Shown: positions 1 to 6,073 of the stretch, in pieces
Position numbering within the stretch: the first letter of the stretch is position 1
Layout: the number at the start of each line of letters is the position of its first letter
Source of the DNA: JACDBD01 sp050743385
GTDB taxonomy: Bacteria > Actinomycetota > Acidimicrobiia > IMCC26256 > JACDBD01
Reading direction: 5' to 3'
Assembly: GCA_050743385.1 (NCBI GenBank)
Contig: JBOGFJ010000295.1
Coordinates: 1 to 10,964 of the forward strand
Length of the DNA stretch: 10,964 bases
Program-made: the position numbers and the translations under genes
Notes under the pieces: generated by a model
The model's input: only the letters and a program-made list of their open reading frames with translations
Told to the model about the DNA's origin: nothing
Databases searched by the model: none

Positions 1-3
1 TCG

Positions 4-1374
4 CTAGCCCGATGTCCCGATCAGGTCGGAGAACGACTCGTCGAGGCACTCCAGGAGTGCGCCGGCGTCGGTGACGGCGGCCGGATCGAGGTTGAGGCCG
101 AGATCGAGCGAGCCCGTGTAGCTCAGCAACGTGATGTTGAGCGCGCAGCCGGTGCGCGGGCCCATCGGGAAGCTGGCGGCGATCCGGGTCCCACCGACGT
201 AGAGGTCGACCGGGCTGCCGCGCAGGTTCGACGTCGCGAAGTCGATCGTGTGCGCTTGACTGCGCGTGAGCGCGACGAGCAGCGCGGTAGGGAGGGGTGA
301 GAGCAGGCCCGCCAGAGAACCCGCCGCACCGAGGGCGGGCTCCCGCCGCACCGCCGCCACGCGCTCGGCGACGCGCGCGAACCGAGTCGCCGGATCCTTG
401 GGCCCGACCGGGACGAGCACGCGACTCGGCGCGAAGTTGTTCGCCCCGATCTCGCCGCCGTGGTCGCGCAGGCTCACCGCCATCGCCATCCGCAGCTCGT
501 CGCACGGCTCGCCCATGCGGTCGTGATAACTCCCGAGCGCGCCCGCCACCGCGGTGACGAACACGTCGTTGATGCTGCCACCGAGGGCGGTCGCGGCGCG
601 CTTCACCGCGTCGAGCGGCACCTGGTACACCTCGAAGTGTCGCCCCAGCGAGTGGCGCCGCAGCAGCGGCGACCGGGCCGGCTCGGTCACGAGCACTTGC
701 CGCCGAACCGACGCCGCGAGCTGCGCCGCGCTCACGATTCCCCGGCGCACGTCGTCGGGGTGCGTCGCCAAGTGGGCGGCGGCGCCGAACCCCTGGCGGG
801 CGAGCTCGATCTGGCGCTGCGCGCCGTAGCGCAGCGCATCGCCGAGGACACCAGCAGGGGTCGTGCGCTCGGTCGCGCGTGCACTCGGGCCGGGGGCCAC
901 GGGCGCGTCGGCTTCGAAGTCGACGAGGCTGAGCGAGAGCCGCAGCCCGCCGACGCCGTCGGTGACGGCGTGGTGGACCTTCTGGAGCAGCGCCGTACGG
1001 CCGCCCTCGAGCCCCTCGACCAGGGTGAACTCCCACAAGGGTCGCGACCGGTCGAGCGGTGTGGCCGAGCACTGGGCGGCGAGGTCGAGCAGCTCACGCG
1101 TCCCGCCGGGTGCAGGTACCGCCACCTTGCGGAGGTGGTAGTCGAGGTCGAGGGTCGGGTCGTCGCACCACTCCGGTGGCGCGAGCCGCAGCGGCGGGGA
1201 TACGACGCGCTGGCGGAGGCGGGGGATGTCCTCGAGGGCGGCGTCGATCTTCGCCCGGATCCGCGTCTCGTCGGGTGCGCCCTCGAGGATGGTGATGTTG
1301 GTGAAGTCGGAGCGGAGGGCCGGGTCCTTCTCGACCGCCCACATGATCGCCTCGGTGTCGCTCATGCGAGTCAT
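4..1374 (-). CDS. WS/DGAT family O-acyltransferase (wax ester synthase / diacylglycerol acyltransferase)
   Basis: This family transfers an acyl group from acyl-CoA to diacylglycerol or a fatty alcohol, giving triacylglycerol or wax ester for storage lipid at the membrane. The 456-residue product is full length for the family. The catalytic HHxxxDG motif is intact (HHAVTDG, about residues 134-140), preceded by PLDRSRPLW (106-114), another family signature. The C-terminal half carries the DUF1298-type region, with an ND motif (INDVFVTAVAGAL) and SNLRGSPVDLYVGG. The start at 1374 is preferred because GGAG (1387-1384 on the minus strand) lies 9 nt upstream; GTG 1380 and ATG 1365 are in-frame alternatives. 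It is the last gene of a minus-strand run, 37 bp after the DsbA-like gene, and probably shares its transcript. Whether it prefers diacylglycerol or alcohols cannot be told from sequence. The family call is very secure. Confidence 0.95.
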   Translation of the reverse strand: MTRMSDTEAIMWAVEKDPALRSDFTNITILEGAPDETRIRAKIDAALEDIPRLRQRVVSPPLRLAPPEWCDDPTLDLDYHLRKVAVPAPGGTRELLDLAAQCSATPLDRSRPLWEFTLVEGLEGGRTALLQKVHHAVTDGVGGLRLSLSLVDFEADAPVAPGPSARATERTTPAGVLGDALRYGAQRQIELARQGFGAAAHLATHPDDVRRGIVSAAQLAASVRRQVLVTEPARSPLLRRHSLGRHFEVYQVPLDAVKRAATALGGSINDVFVTAVAGALGSYHDRMGEPCDELRMAMAVSLRDHGGEIGANNFAPSRVLVPVGPKDPATRFARVAERVAAVRREPALGAAGSLAGLLSPLPTALLVALTRSQAHTIDFATSNLRGSPVDLYVGGTRIAASFPMGPRTGCALNITLLSYTGSLDLGLNLDPAAVTDAGALLECLDESFSDLIGTSG

Positions 1375-1411
1375 CGACACGAGCTCCGCGATCGACGCCC
1401 GAGCTGCCCCA

Positions 1412-1999
1412 CTATCTCGGGATGCGGGTGCGCTTGAACTCGTTGAGACGGGCCCATTCGATCAGGTCGAGGGCGCGCTCGAGGTCGTCGGTGCGGTTGC
1501 GCTCCATGAACCGGATGAACACGGCCTCGTCGCCCTCGATGAACGTCGGGACGCCGAACACCGCCCAGTTGTCGACGGCTTCGGTGTGCTCGGCCGCGAG
1601 CGTCTTGAGGGGACGACCGGTCGCCACCTCCTCGGCGACTGCATCGACATCGAGGTCGACAGCGGCGGCGACGTCGCGCACGACCTCGAGCTTGCCGATC
1701 TTTCGGCCGTCGTCGAAACGGGCGGCGAAGGCGGCGACGTGGAAGTCGAGGAACCGCTCGGGGAAGGAGTCACGCACGGCGATACCCCACTGCAGCGACA
1801 GCACGCCCGTCCCCCGCTCGTCGGGCGCGCGATCCCACACGGGCGGTTCGCCCTCTTCGACGTGCGCCTGGTCGAGCGAGAACGGGAGGAAGCGCACGTC
1901 GAGGTCGGCGCCCTGCCGCAGCGCCGTGACCACCGCCTCGTGCGCGTTGCGGGCGAACGGGCAGCGGTAGTCCCAGGTGACGGCGATTGTGCGCGGCAT
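1412..1999 (-). CDS. DsbA/FrnE-like thioredoxin-fold protein with a single active-site cysteine
   Basis: The 195-residue product has the DsbA-family thioredoxin fold of the 2-hydroxychromene-2-carboxylate isomerase / FrnE type. After the first beta strand comes Y-R-C-P-F-A (Cys13 to Ala16), in the position of the CxxC disulfide motif. Only the first cysteine is present, so a normal dithiol oxidase cycle is not possible; glutathione- or mycothiol-dependent isomerases and transferases of this fold behave this way. The cis-proline loop is seen as FGVPTFI (Val150-Pro151), followed by an EGDEAVFIRF strand. There is no signal peptide, so it is cytoplasmic. The start is fixed by a strong GGGAGGT ribosome binding site 7 nt upstream; extending to GTG 2071 would only add a low-complexity repeat. 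It sits between the PAP2 and WS/DGAT genes on the same strand. Its substrate is unknown. Confidence 0.87.
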   Translation of the reverse strand: MPRTIAVTWDYRCPFARNAHEAVVTALRQGADLDVRFLPFSLDQAHVEEGEPPVWDRAPDERGTGVLSLQWGIAVRDSFPERFLDFHVAAFAARFDDGRKIGKLEVVRDVAAAVDLDVDAVAEEVATGRPLKTLAAEHTEAVDNWAVFGVPTFIEGDEAVFIRFMERNRTDDLERALDLIEWARLNEFKRTRIPR

Positions 2000-2010
2000 T
2001 TGCTGACCTC

Positions 2011-2053
2011 CCGAGCCGTGGTCGGCCGAGCCGTGGTCGGCCGAGCCGGTTGG
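2011..2053. repeat. 15-bp tandem repeat in the leader of the DsbA-like gene
   Basis: The unit CCGAGCCGTGGTCGG occurs twice in perfect tandem (2011-2025 and 2026-2040), followed by a degenerate third copy starting CCGAGCCGG (2041-2053). It lies directly upstream of the ribosome binding site of the DsbA-like gene, in the 93-bp gap after the PAP2 gene. If read in the frame of the gene it would encode a Ser-Ala-Asp-His-Gly repeat, but the strong ribosome binding site downstream argues that it is untranslated leader. It is probably slippage-generated. Confidence 0.8.
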
Positions 2054-2092
2054 CTGGACTTCTCCGGCCACCGTACCCGCTGACGGATACCC

Positions 2093-2632
2093 CTATGTCG
2101 GTCGCATCGGGAGCAGCCGGCGCGCGGCCTGACCGAGCACCAGACCGAGGGCGGCGCCGGCGATCACGTCCGACGCGTGGTGCATGCGCGTGTACACACG
2201 GCTCGAGGCGACGAGCGCGGCCAGCGCGAAATAGAACGGCCCCGCCTTCGTGCCCTGCGACAGCAGGGTGGCGGCCGTGAACGCCGCCGTCGCGTGGCCC
2301 GACGGAAACGCGCTCGTGCGGGGCCGGTGCATGCCGTAGGGCAGCGGCCCAGCGGGCACCTCGACCGGCCGGATGCGCCGGAAGCACGCCTTGATCGGCC
2401 CGTTGGTGAGGGCCGACTCCGCGGTCATGGCGGCGCCGAAGCGCAGCCCCGCGGTGGGGTCGCCCGTCCGCGCCGCCCGCACCGCACCCAGCGCGTTCCA
2501 GAGGATGCTGTGGTCGGCCGCGCTCGAGAGGCCGTAGAAGAAGGCGTCGAGGCGGGGGCCGCGGTGCCGGTCGACCCATCCGTCGACCGACTCGTCGAGG
2601 CCGCGCAGTGCCGTGCGGAACGACCCGGGCAT
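2093..2632 (-). CDS. PAP2-superfamily phosphatase
   Basis: This is a type-2 phosphatidic acid phosphatase-like protein of 179 residues, which removes phosphate from a lipid or isoprenoid phosphate. All three motifs of the family are complete: K-x6-RP (Lys81 to Arg88-Pro89), PSGH (110-113) and SR-x5-H-x3-D (Ser144-Arg145, His151, Asp155). His113, His151 and Asp155 would form the phosphohistidine chemistry. Hydrophobic segments at about 132-145 and 156-170 suggest membrane association, although the protein is short. The start ATG has no Shine-Dalgarno; a TAGCCT hexamer six bases upstream suggests a leaderless mRNA. It lies upstream of DsbA-like and WS/DGAT genes on the same strand. Making diacylglycerol for WS/DGAT is a plausible inference, but undecaprenyl-pyrophosphate or another substrate cannot be excluded. 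Confidence 0.93.
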   Translation of the reverse strand: MPGSFRTALRGLDESVDGWVDRHRGPRLDAFFYGLSSAADHSILWNALGAVRAARTGDPTAGLRFGAAMTAESALTNGPIKACFRRIRPVEVPAGPLPYGMHRPRTSAFPSGHATAAFTAATLLSQGTKAGPFYFALAALVASSRVYTRMHHASDVIAGAALGLVLGQAARRLLPMRPT

Positions 2633-2638
2633 GGCCGG

Positions 2639-2644
2639 AGGCTA
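2639..2644 (-). promoter_or_regulatory. Probable leaderless -10 element of the PAP2 gene
   Basis: On the minus strand TAGCCT fits the actinobacterial TAnnnT -10 pattern and ends six bases before the ATG at 2632. That spacing would place the transcription start at the start codon. There is no Shine-Dalgarno in the intervening bases, which agrees with a leaderless transcript. No TTGACA-like -35 is present; the expected -35 position is occupied by one arm of the inverted repeat at 2657-2709. Confidence 0.45.
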
Positions 2645-2656
2645 GGCGAGCGCGCT

Positions 2657-2709
2657 GCGTTCTTGTGACCGGAAACGACCGATGCAGCTCTCTCAGGGCA
2701 CAAGAACGC
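2657..2709. repeat. Perfect 11-bp inverted repeat, arm centres 42 bp apart
   Basis: The arms are GCGTTCTTGTG (2657-2667) and CACAAGAACGC (2699-2709), exact reverse complements separated by 31 bp. The arm centres are 42 bp apart, very close to four turns of DNA, so both arms face the same side of the helix. The proximal arm covers the -35 position of the probable PAP2 promoter. The repeat lies in the 88-bp gap between the end of the RecB-like gene and the PAP2 start. It could be a pair of operator sites for a looping or dimeric regulator, or a long-loop hairpin terminating the RecB-like transcript; no U-tract follows on either strand. Confidence 0.7.
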
Positions 2710-2720
2710 TCGCCGACGGG

Positions 2721-3572
2721 TCAGTGACCGGCCGCGGCGGGCGCGAGCGGGAGCTCGCTCTCGATCATGGTGCCCGGCCCTCGCAGCTCGGCCGCCTGCG
2801 CCGGATCGCCGCCCCACGCGGGGCAGTAGGGCCGGAACGTGCAATAGTCGCACAGCGGGCCCGGGCGGGGGCGGAAGTCGTCGCGCTCGCATGCCCGCGC
2901 GATCGCGCTCCACACCGCGCTCGTCTTGCGCTCGACGCCGGCCACCGATTGGGCGCTGGGACGGGCGATGATCGCCTCCGGCTTCGAGAGGAAGTAGAGC
3001 TGTACCCGGGCGGGACGGCGACCGAGCATCCGCTCGCACAGGAACGCGTAGATGTGGACACCGGCGAGTCGGGTGTTCTCGTACATCTCGGAGGGCACCG
3101 AGCCCGTCTTGTAGTCGGTGACCACGAGCTCGCCGGCGTCGTCGAGCTCGAGACGGTCGATCACGCCCCGAAGCGTGATCCGGCCCACCTCGGCGCTGAG
3201 CTTCAGCTCGAGGCCGATCGGCTTCACCGTCGTGGGGTCTTCGAGCTCGAAGTACCGCCGGACGAGCACCTCGGCCTCGGCGTGGAACGCGTCCCACTCC
3301 TCGTCGGTGAGCTCGAGGCCGGTGAGGTCGGGGTCGTCGGCCATCTCGACCCGGGCGGTCGCGAGCTCGTCGAGGGCGCCGGCGATCGTGCGCTCGGCCT
3401 GCGGGCGGCACATCAGGCGCTCGAGTGCGCGGTGGACGAGCGTGCCCTTGCTCGCGGGGGCGGAGGGCGGCTCGGGGAGGCGGTCGATGTAGGAGAAGCG
3501 GAACGCCAAGGGGCAGTCTTTGAACGCCGAGACCGAGCTCGGGGAGAGCCGCTGGGGAACTGCCAGACCCAT
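2721..3572 (-). CDS. RecB-like PD-(D/E)XK nuclease with Fe-S cluster cysteines
   Basis: A stand-alone RecB-family nuclease domain of 283 residues, of the kind found at the C-terminus of AddB and in Cas4; such proteins are metal-dependent DNA exonucleases acting in repair. The nuclease motifs are in order: GTLVHRALE (His47), GVIDRLE (Asp139), VVTDYKTG (Asp153, Lys155) and a helix HIYAFL where the usual Gln of the QxxxY motif is His173. Four cysteines match the family's 4Fe-4S site: Cys20 (KDCPLAF) and Cys241, Cys244, Cys250 (CDYCTFRPYC). No helicase domain is attached and no cas genes are nearby, so a Cas4 role is not supported. It starts a minus-strand run and is divergent from the LLM oxidoreductase at 3723. 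The start has a leaderless-type -10 six bases upstream. Confidence 0.92.
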   Translation of the reverse strand: MGLAVPQRLSPSSVSAFKDCPLAFRFSYIDRLPEPPSAPASKGTLVHRALERLMCRPQAERTIAGALDELATARVEMADDPDLTGLELTDEEWDAFHAEAEVLVRRYFELEDPTTVKPIGLELKLSAEVGRITLRGVIDRLELDDAGELVVTDYKTGSVPSEMYENTRLAGVHIYAFLCERMLGRRPARVQLYFLSKPEAIIARPSAQSVAGVERKTSAVWSAIARACERDDFRPRPGPLCDYCTFRPYCPAWGGDPAQAAELRGPGTMIESELPLAPAAAGH

Positions 3573-3584
3573 GGTCGGACCATA
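3571..3584 (-). promoter_or_regulatory. Leaderless-type -10 and small palindrome at the RecB-like start
   Basis: On the minus strand TATGGT (3584-3579) lies six bases before the ATG at 3572, the spacing expected for a leaderless transcript, and no Shine-Dalgarno is present. The same bases form a 13-bp palindrome, ATGGTC then G then GACCAT (3571-3583), that covers both the -10 and the start codon. The palindrome could be an operator or a coincidence. No -35 is recognised at the proper distance. Confidence 0.45.
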
Positions 3585-3708
3585 CCGCCGCGGTGTGACA
3601 ACTACGTGGACCGCCGCGTCTGGTCGCGCTCGCTTCGCACGCCGCTCAGCACGCAGCGGGAGGGCGGTGCCGGGGAACCCGGCCCCCTCGCCGAGGGATG
3701 GCAGCTCC

Positions 3709-3714
3709 TAGAGT
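3709..3714 (+). promoter_or_regulatory. Possible -10 element of the LLM oxidoreductase gene
   Basis: TAGAGT fits the TAnnnT pattern and ends eight bases before the proposed GTG start at 3723. No Shine-Dalgarno precedes the GTG. This suggests a nearly leaderless transcript, but no -35 is visible, so the assignment rests on one hexamer and its position. Confidence 0.35.
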
Positions 3715-3722
3715 GCAAGACC

Positions 3723-4736
3723 GTGAAGGTCGACGGGGTGCTGCTCAGCAGCGGCCTGCAGGGCGTACCGGCGGTCGCGCGGGAGCTGGAGGAGCTGGGC
3801 TACGACGGTGCCTTCAGCGCCGAGACCGCCCACGAGCCCTTCTTCCCGCTGCTCCTCGCCGCCGAGCACACCGAGCGGCTCGAGCTCATCACCGGCATCG
3901 CGGTCGCGTTCGCCCGCAACCCGATGACCCTCGCCAATGTCGGTTATGACCTCCAGGCCTACTCGCAGGGGCGCTTCGTGCTCGGCCTCGGCAGCCAGAT
4001 CAAGGCCCATATCGAGAAGCGGTTCTCGATGCCGTGGTCGCATCCGGCAGCGCGCATGCGCGAGCTGATCCTGGCGATGCGGGCGATCTGGGCGTCCTGG
4101 AACGACGGTGACAAGCTCGACTTCCGGGGTGAGTTCTACCGCCACACGCTCATGACGCCGTTCTTCAACCCCGGACCGAACCCCTACGGCGTACCGCGCG
4201 TGTTCCTTGCCGCGGTCGGCGCGCGCATGACCGAGGTCGCGGGCGAGGTCGCCGACGGGATCCTGCTGCACGGGTTCACGACCGAGCGGTACGTGCGCGA
4301 GGTGACGCTTCCTGCGCTCGAGCGCGGCTGGGCGCGCGGGGGCAAACAGCGCGGCGATTTCGAGGTCTCGGGACCGATGTTCGTCGTCACCGGCACGAAC
4401 GAGGACGAGTTCGAGGGGGCGCGCCGCGCCACGAAGCAGCAGATCGCGTTCTACGGCTCGACCCCCGCGTACCGCGGTGTGCTCGAGCTGCACGGTTGGG
4501 GCGACCTGCAAGGCGAGCTCAACCGGCTCTCGAAGCAGGGCGAGTGGGCCGCGATGGGTGAGCTCGTCACCGACGACATCCTGGAGACGTTCGCGGTGGT
4601 GGCCGAGCCCGAGGACGTACCCCGCCAGTTGCTCGAACGCTACGGCGACGTCGTCGACCGCGTCAGCTTCTACGCGCCGTACAAGAGCGATCCCGACCGC
4701 TGGTCGAAGGTGCTCGACGGGTTCCGCGCCGCCTGA
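3723..4736 (+). CDS. LLM-class (luciferase-like) F420- or FMN-dependent oxidoreductase
   Basis: The 337-residue product is a TIM-barrel luciferase-like oxidoreductase. It resembles the actinobacterial F420-dependent group of the TIGR03617 (MSMEG_2256-like) type, recalled rather than searched. Seen are the N-terminal strand KVDGVLL, DGAFSAETAHEPFF (28-41), the ITGIAVAFARNP strand (56-67), GRFVLGLGSQIKAHIEKRF (83-101), which is the barrel loop expected to meet the cofactor phosphate, FLAAVGARM (161-169) and VADGILLHGF (177-186). The length is normal. The frame stays open upstream to 2682, but that stretch is antisense to the RecB-like gene, so the GTG at 3723, where family similarity begins, is chosen. 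It is monocistronic and converges on the alpha/beta hydrolase with only 3 bp between stop codons. The substrate is unknown, and F420 versus FMN cannot be decided by eye. Confidence 0.9.
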   Translation: MKVDGVLLSSGLQGVPAVARELEELGYDGAFSAETAHEPFFPLLLAAEHTERLELITGIAVAFARNPMTLANVGYDLQAYSQGRFVLGLGSQIKAHIEKRFSMPWSHPAARMRELILAMRAIWASWNDGDKLDFRGEFYRHTLMTPFFNPGPNPYGVPRVFLAAVGARMTEVAGEVADGILLHGFTTERYVREVTLPALERGWARGGKQRGDFEVSGPMFVVTGTNEDEFEGARRATKQQIAFYGSTPAYRGVLELHGWGDLQGELNRLSKQGEWAAMGELVTDDILETFAVVAEPEDVPRQLLERYGDVVDRVSFYAPYKSDPDRWSKVLDGFRAA

Positions 4737-4739
4737 GCG

Positions 4740-5597
4740 TCAGCCCCGTACGTCGGCGAACGCCCGCATCGACGCCACCGCGGCGTCGGGGTCCTGGATC
4801 GGGCCGAAGTGGCCGAGCCCGGGCATCACCTCGAGACGGGCGTCGGGGAGGCGTTCGGCGATCATCGCGGCGAGCTTCGGGGGGATGGCGTCGGTGTCCT
4901 CCCCGCAGGCGACGACCGTCGGGCAGCGCACGTCCTCGAGGTGCCGGTACGCACTGTGGGCGAACTGCATCGCGTACGTGCTCGCTTCGTCGTTGGGAAG
5001 GCACGTCAGCTCGAACGACCCGTCGTCGCGGCGGCGCAGCCCGTGGTCGACGTAGGCGCGCAGCGCGTCCGCGTGCAGCACGTCGAATGGTGGGCGCGAC
5101 CCGTACGACGCCAGCGCCTCCTCGGGTGACGCCCACTCCGCCCGGCGTCGGCGCGCGCTCACCGCCAGCGGGAAGTCGGGCTGCGGATCACCCGGCTCCT
5201 CCGTCGGGATGACGATGGGTTCGTAGGCCCAGATCCGAGCCAGGGCGCCCGTTCTCGCCTGCTCGGCGAGGAGCAGCGCGGCCGCGCCCTTCGAGTGTCC
5301 CGCAGCCAGCAGCCGCGGGTCTCCTGCGAGCCCGAACGCATCGACGACCGCGAGCACGTCGTCGGCGAAGCCCTCCCAGCGAAAGTCGAGATCGGGGGGG
5401 CGGTCGCTGTCACCGTGGCCCCGGAAGTCGAACGACCACACCCGCCGGCCCGCGGCAACGAGCCGGTTGGCCACCGGCTCCCACACCCGCCCGTGAAACC
5501 CGGTCGCGTGCGCGAGCAGCACCGGATCGCCGTCACCGCCCCAGTCGTAGGCGACGAGTGTCAGCGGCCCGGCGTCGACCCGATGCGTCGATGGCAT
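4740..5597 (-). CDS. Alpha/beta-fold hydrolase (serine nucleophile)
   Basis: The 285-residue product is a cytoplasmic alpha/beta hydrolase with a serine catalytic triad. The oxyanion region is HATGFHG (30-36), the DFRGHGDSD strand-loop is at 57-65, the nucleophile elbow is GHSKG (Ser102), the candidate acid is in CGEDTD (Asp234 or Asp236), and the catalytic histidine is in PGLGHFGP (His263). The cap region at about 130-205 is variable and Arg-rich. This pattern fits esterases, lactonases and C-C hydrolases, and the substrate cannot be named. The stop is 3 bp from the stop of the convergent LLM oxidoreductase and no terminator is visible between them. The start is divergent from, and very close to, the SnoaL-like gene. 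No Shine-Dalgarno precedes the ATG, and a 7-bp inverted repeat overlaps the start codon. Confidence 0.92.
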   Translation of the reverse strand: MPSTHRVDAGPLTLVAYDWGGDGDPVLLAHATGFHGRVWEPVANRLVAAGRRVWSFDFRGHGDSDRPPDLDFRWEGFADDVLAVVDAFGLAGDPRLLAAGHSKGAAALLLAEQARTGALARIWAYEPIVIPTEEPGDPQPDFPLAVSARRRRAEWASPEEALASYGSRPPFDVLHADALRAYVDHGLRRRDDGSFELTCLPNDEASTYAMQFAHSAYRHLEDVRCPTVVACGEDTDAIPPKLAAMIAERLPDARLEVMPGLGHFGPIQDPDAAVASMRAFADVRG

Positions 5598-5608
5598 GGC
5601 GTGCCATC
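5590..5608. promoter_or_regulatory. 7-bp inverted repeat overlapping the divergent start region
   Basis: GATGGCA (5590-5596) and TGCCATC (5602-5608) are exact reverse complements around a 5-bp centre. The left arm contains part of the start codon of the minus-strand hydrolase and the right arm ends just before an alternative ATG of the plus-strand SnoaL-like gene. It is placed where a repressor could block both genes, but it is short and partly coding, so it may be chance. Confidence 0.35.
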
Positions 5609-5629
5609 ATGCCGCGCGACGATGGCGCC

Positions 5630-6067
5630 GTGAGCGAACCCGACGACGCGGTGCGCGCCGCCAACGCCGCGTTCTATGCCGCGTTCGAGGCCCGTGACCT
5701 CGACGCCATGGCGGAGGTCTGGGAGCGTTCGGAGCGCGCCAGCGTCACGCACCCGGGTTGGCCGCGTCTGTCGGGCTGGGGGAAGGTCGCGGGCTCGTGG
5801 GACGCGATCTTCCGCCACACGCCCTACATCCAGTTCGTGCTCACCGACGAGCGCGTCGACGTGGTCGGCGACGCCGCCTGGGTGAGCGTCGACGAGAACA
5901 TCTTGCAGGCGGCGGGCGGCGCCGAGGGCGAGAGCGACGACGAGAGCCCTGGTGCGCTCGCCGGTGCCCGGGTCGCGGCGACGAACGTGTTCGTGCGCGA
6001 CGGCGACGACTGGCGGATGGTCATGCACCACGGGTCTCCGGTCGGGGTAACCGAGGACGAGGGATAG
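5630..6067 (+). CDS. SnoaL/NTF2-like (DUF4440-type) protein
   Basis: The 145-residue product has the NTF2-like cone fold signature: an N-terminal helix pair (AVRAANAAFYAAFEARDLDAMAEVW, about 7-31), then TRP-containing segment VTHPGWPRLSGWGKVAGSWDAIF (39-61), strands QFVLTDERVDVVGDAAWVSVDENI, and the final strands AATNVFVRDGDDWRMVMHHGSPV (116-138). Members of this fold include ketosteroid-isomerase-like enzymes and non-enzymatic binding proteins; the ligand is unknown here. The acidic insertion AEGESDDESPGA (98-109) is a loop. The GTG at 5630 is chosen because relatives of this group start near a VSE/MSE sequence and GACGAT precedes it by six bases as a weak leaderless -10. ATG 5609 is the alternative. 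It is divergent from the hydrolase and converges on the HNH gene with a 6-bp gap. Confidence 0.85.
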   Translation: MSEPDDAVRAANAAFYAAFEARDLDAMAEVWERSERASVTHPGWPRLSGWGKVAGSWDAIFRHTPYIQFVLTDERVDVVGDAAWVSVDENILQAAGGAEGESDDESPGALAGARVAATNVFVRDGDDWRMVMHHGSPVGVTEDEG

Positions 6068-6073
6068 CCGGCG

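Noticed and set aside
460..1437. A 325-residue plus-strand frame opposite the WS/DGAT gene.
   Set aside because: It is antisense shadow; the minus-strand protein has the complete catalytic motif.
1226..2083. A 285-residue plus-strand frame opposite the DsbA-like gene.
   Set aside because: It has no recognisable domain and is antisense to a gene with a strong ribosome binding site and family motifs.
2657..2709. Intrinsic terminator for the RecB-like gene.
   Set aside because: The loop is 31 nt and no U-tract follows on either strand, so an operator-like role was preferred, though not proven.
2721..3572. Cas4 identity for the RecB-like nuclease.
   Set aside because: The cysteine and nuclease pattern is shared with AddB-type and stand-alone proteins, and no CRISPR repeats or cas genes are in the window.
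2682..3722. A long upstream extension of the LLM oxidoreductase reading frame (about 347 residues).
   Set aside because: It is antisense to the RecB-like gene, shows no family similarity and is Arg/Gly/Glu-rich, as expected of a high-GC shadow frame; family similarity begins at GTG 3723.
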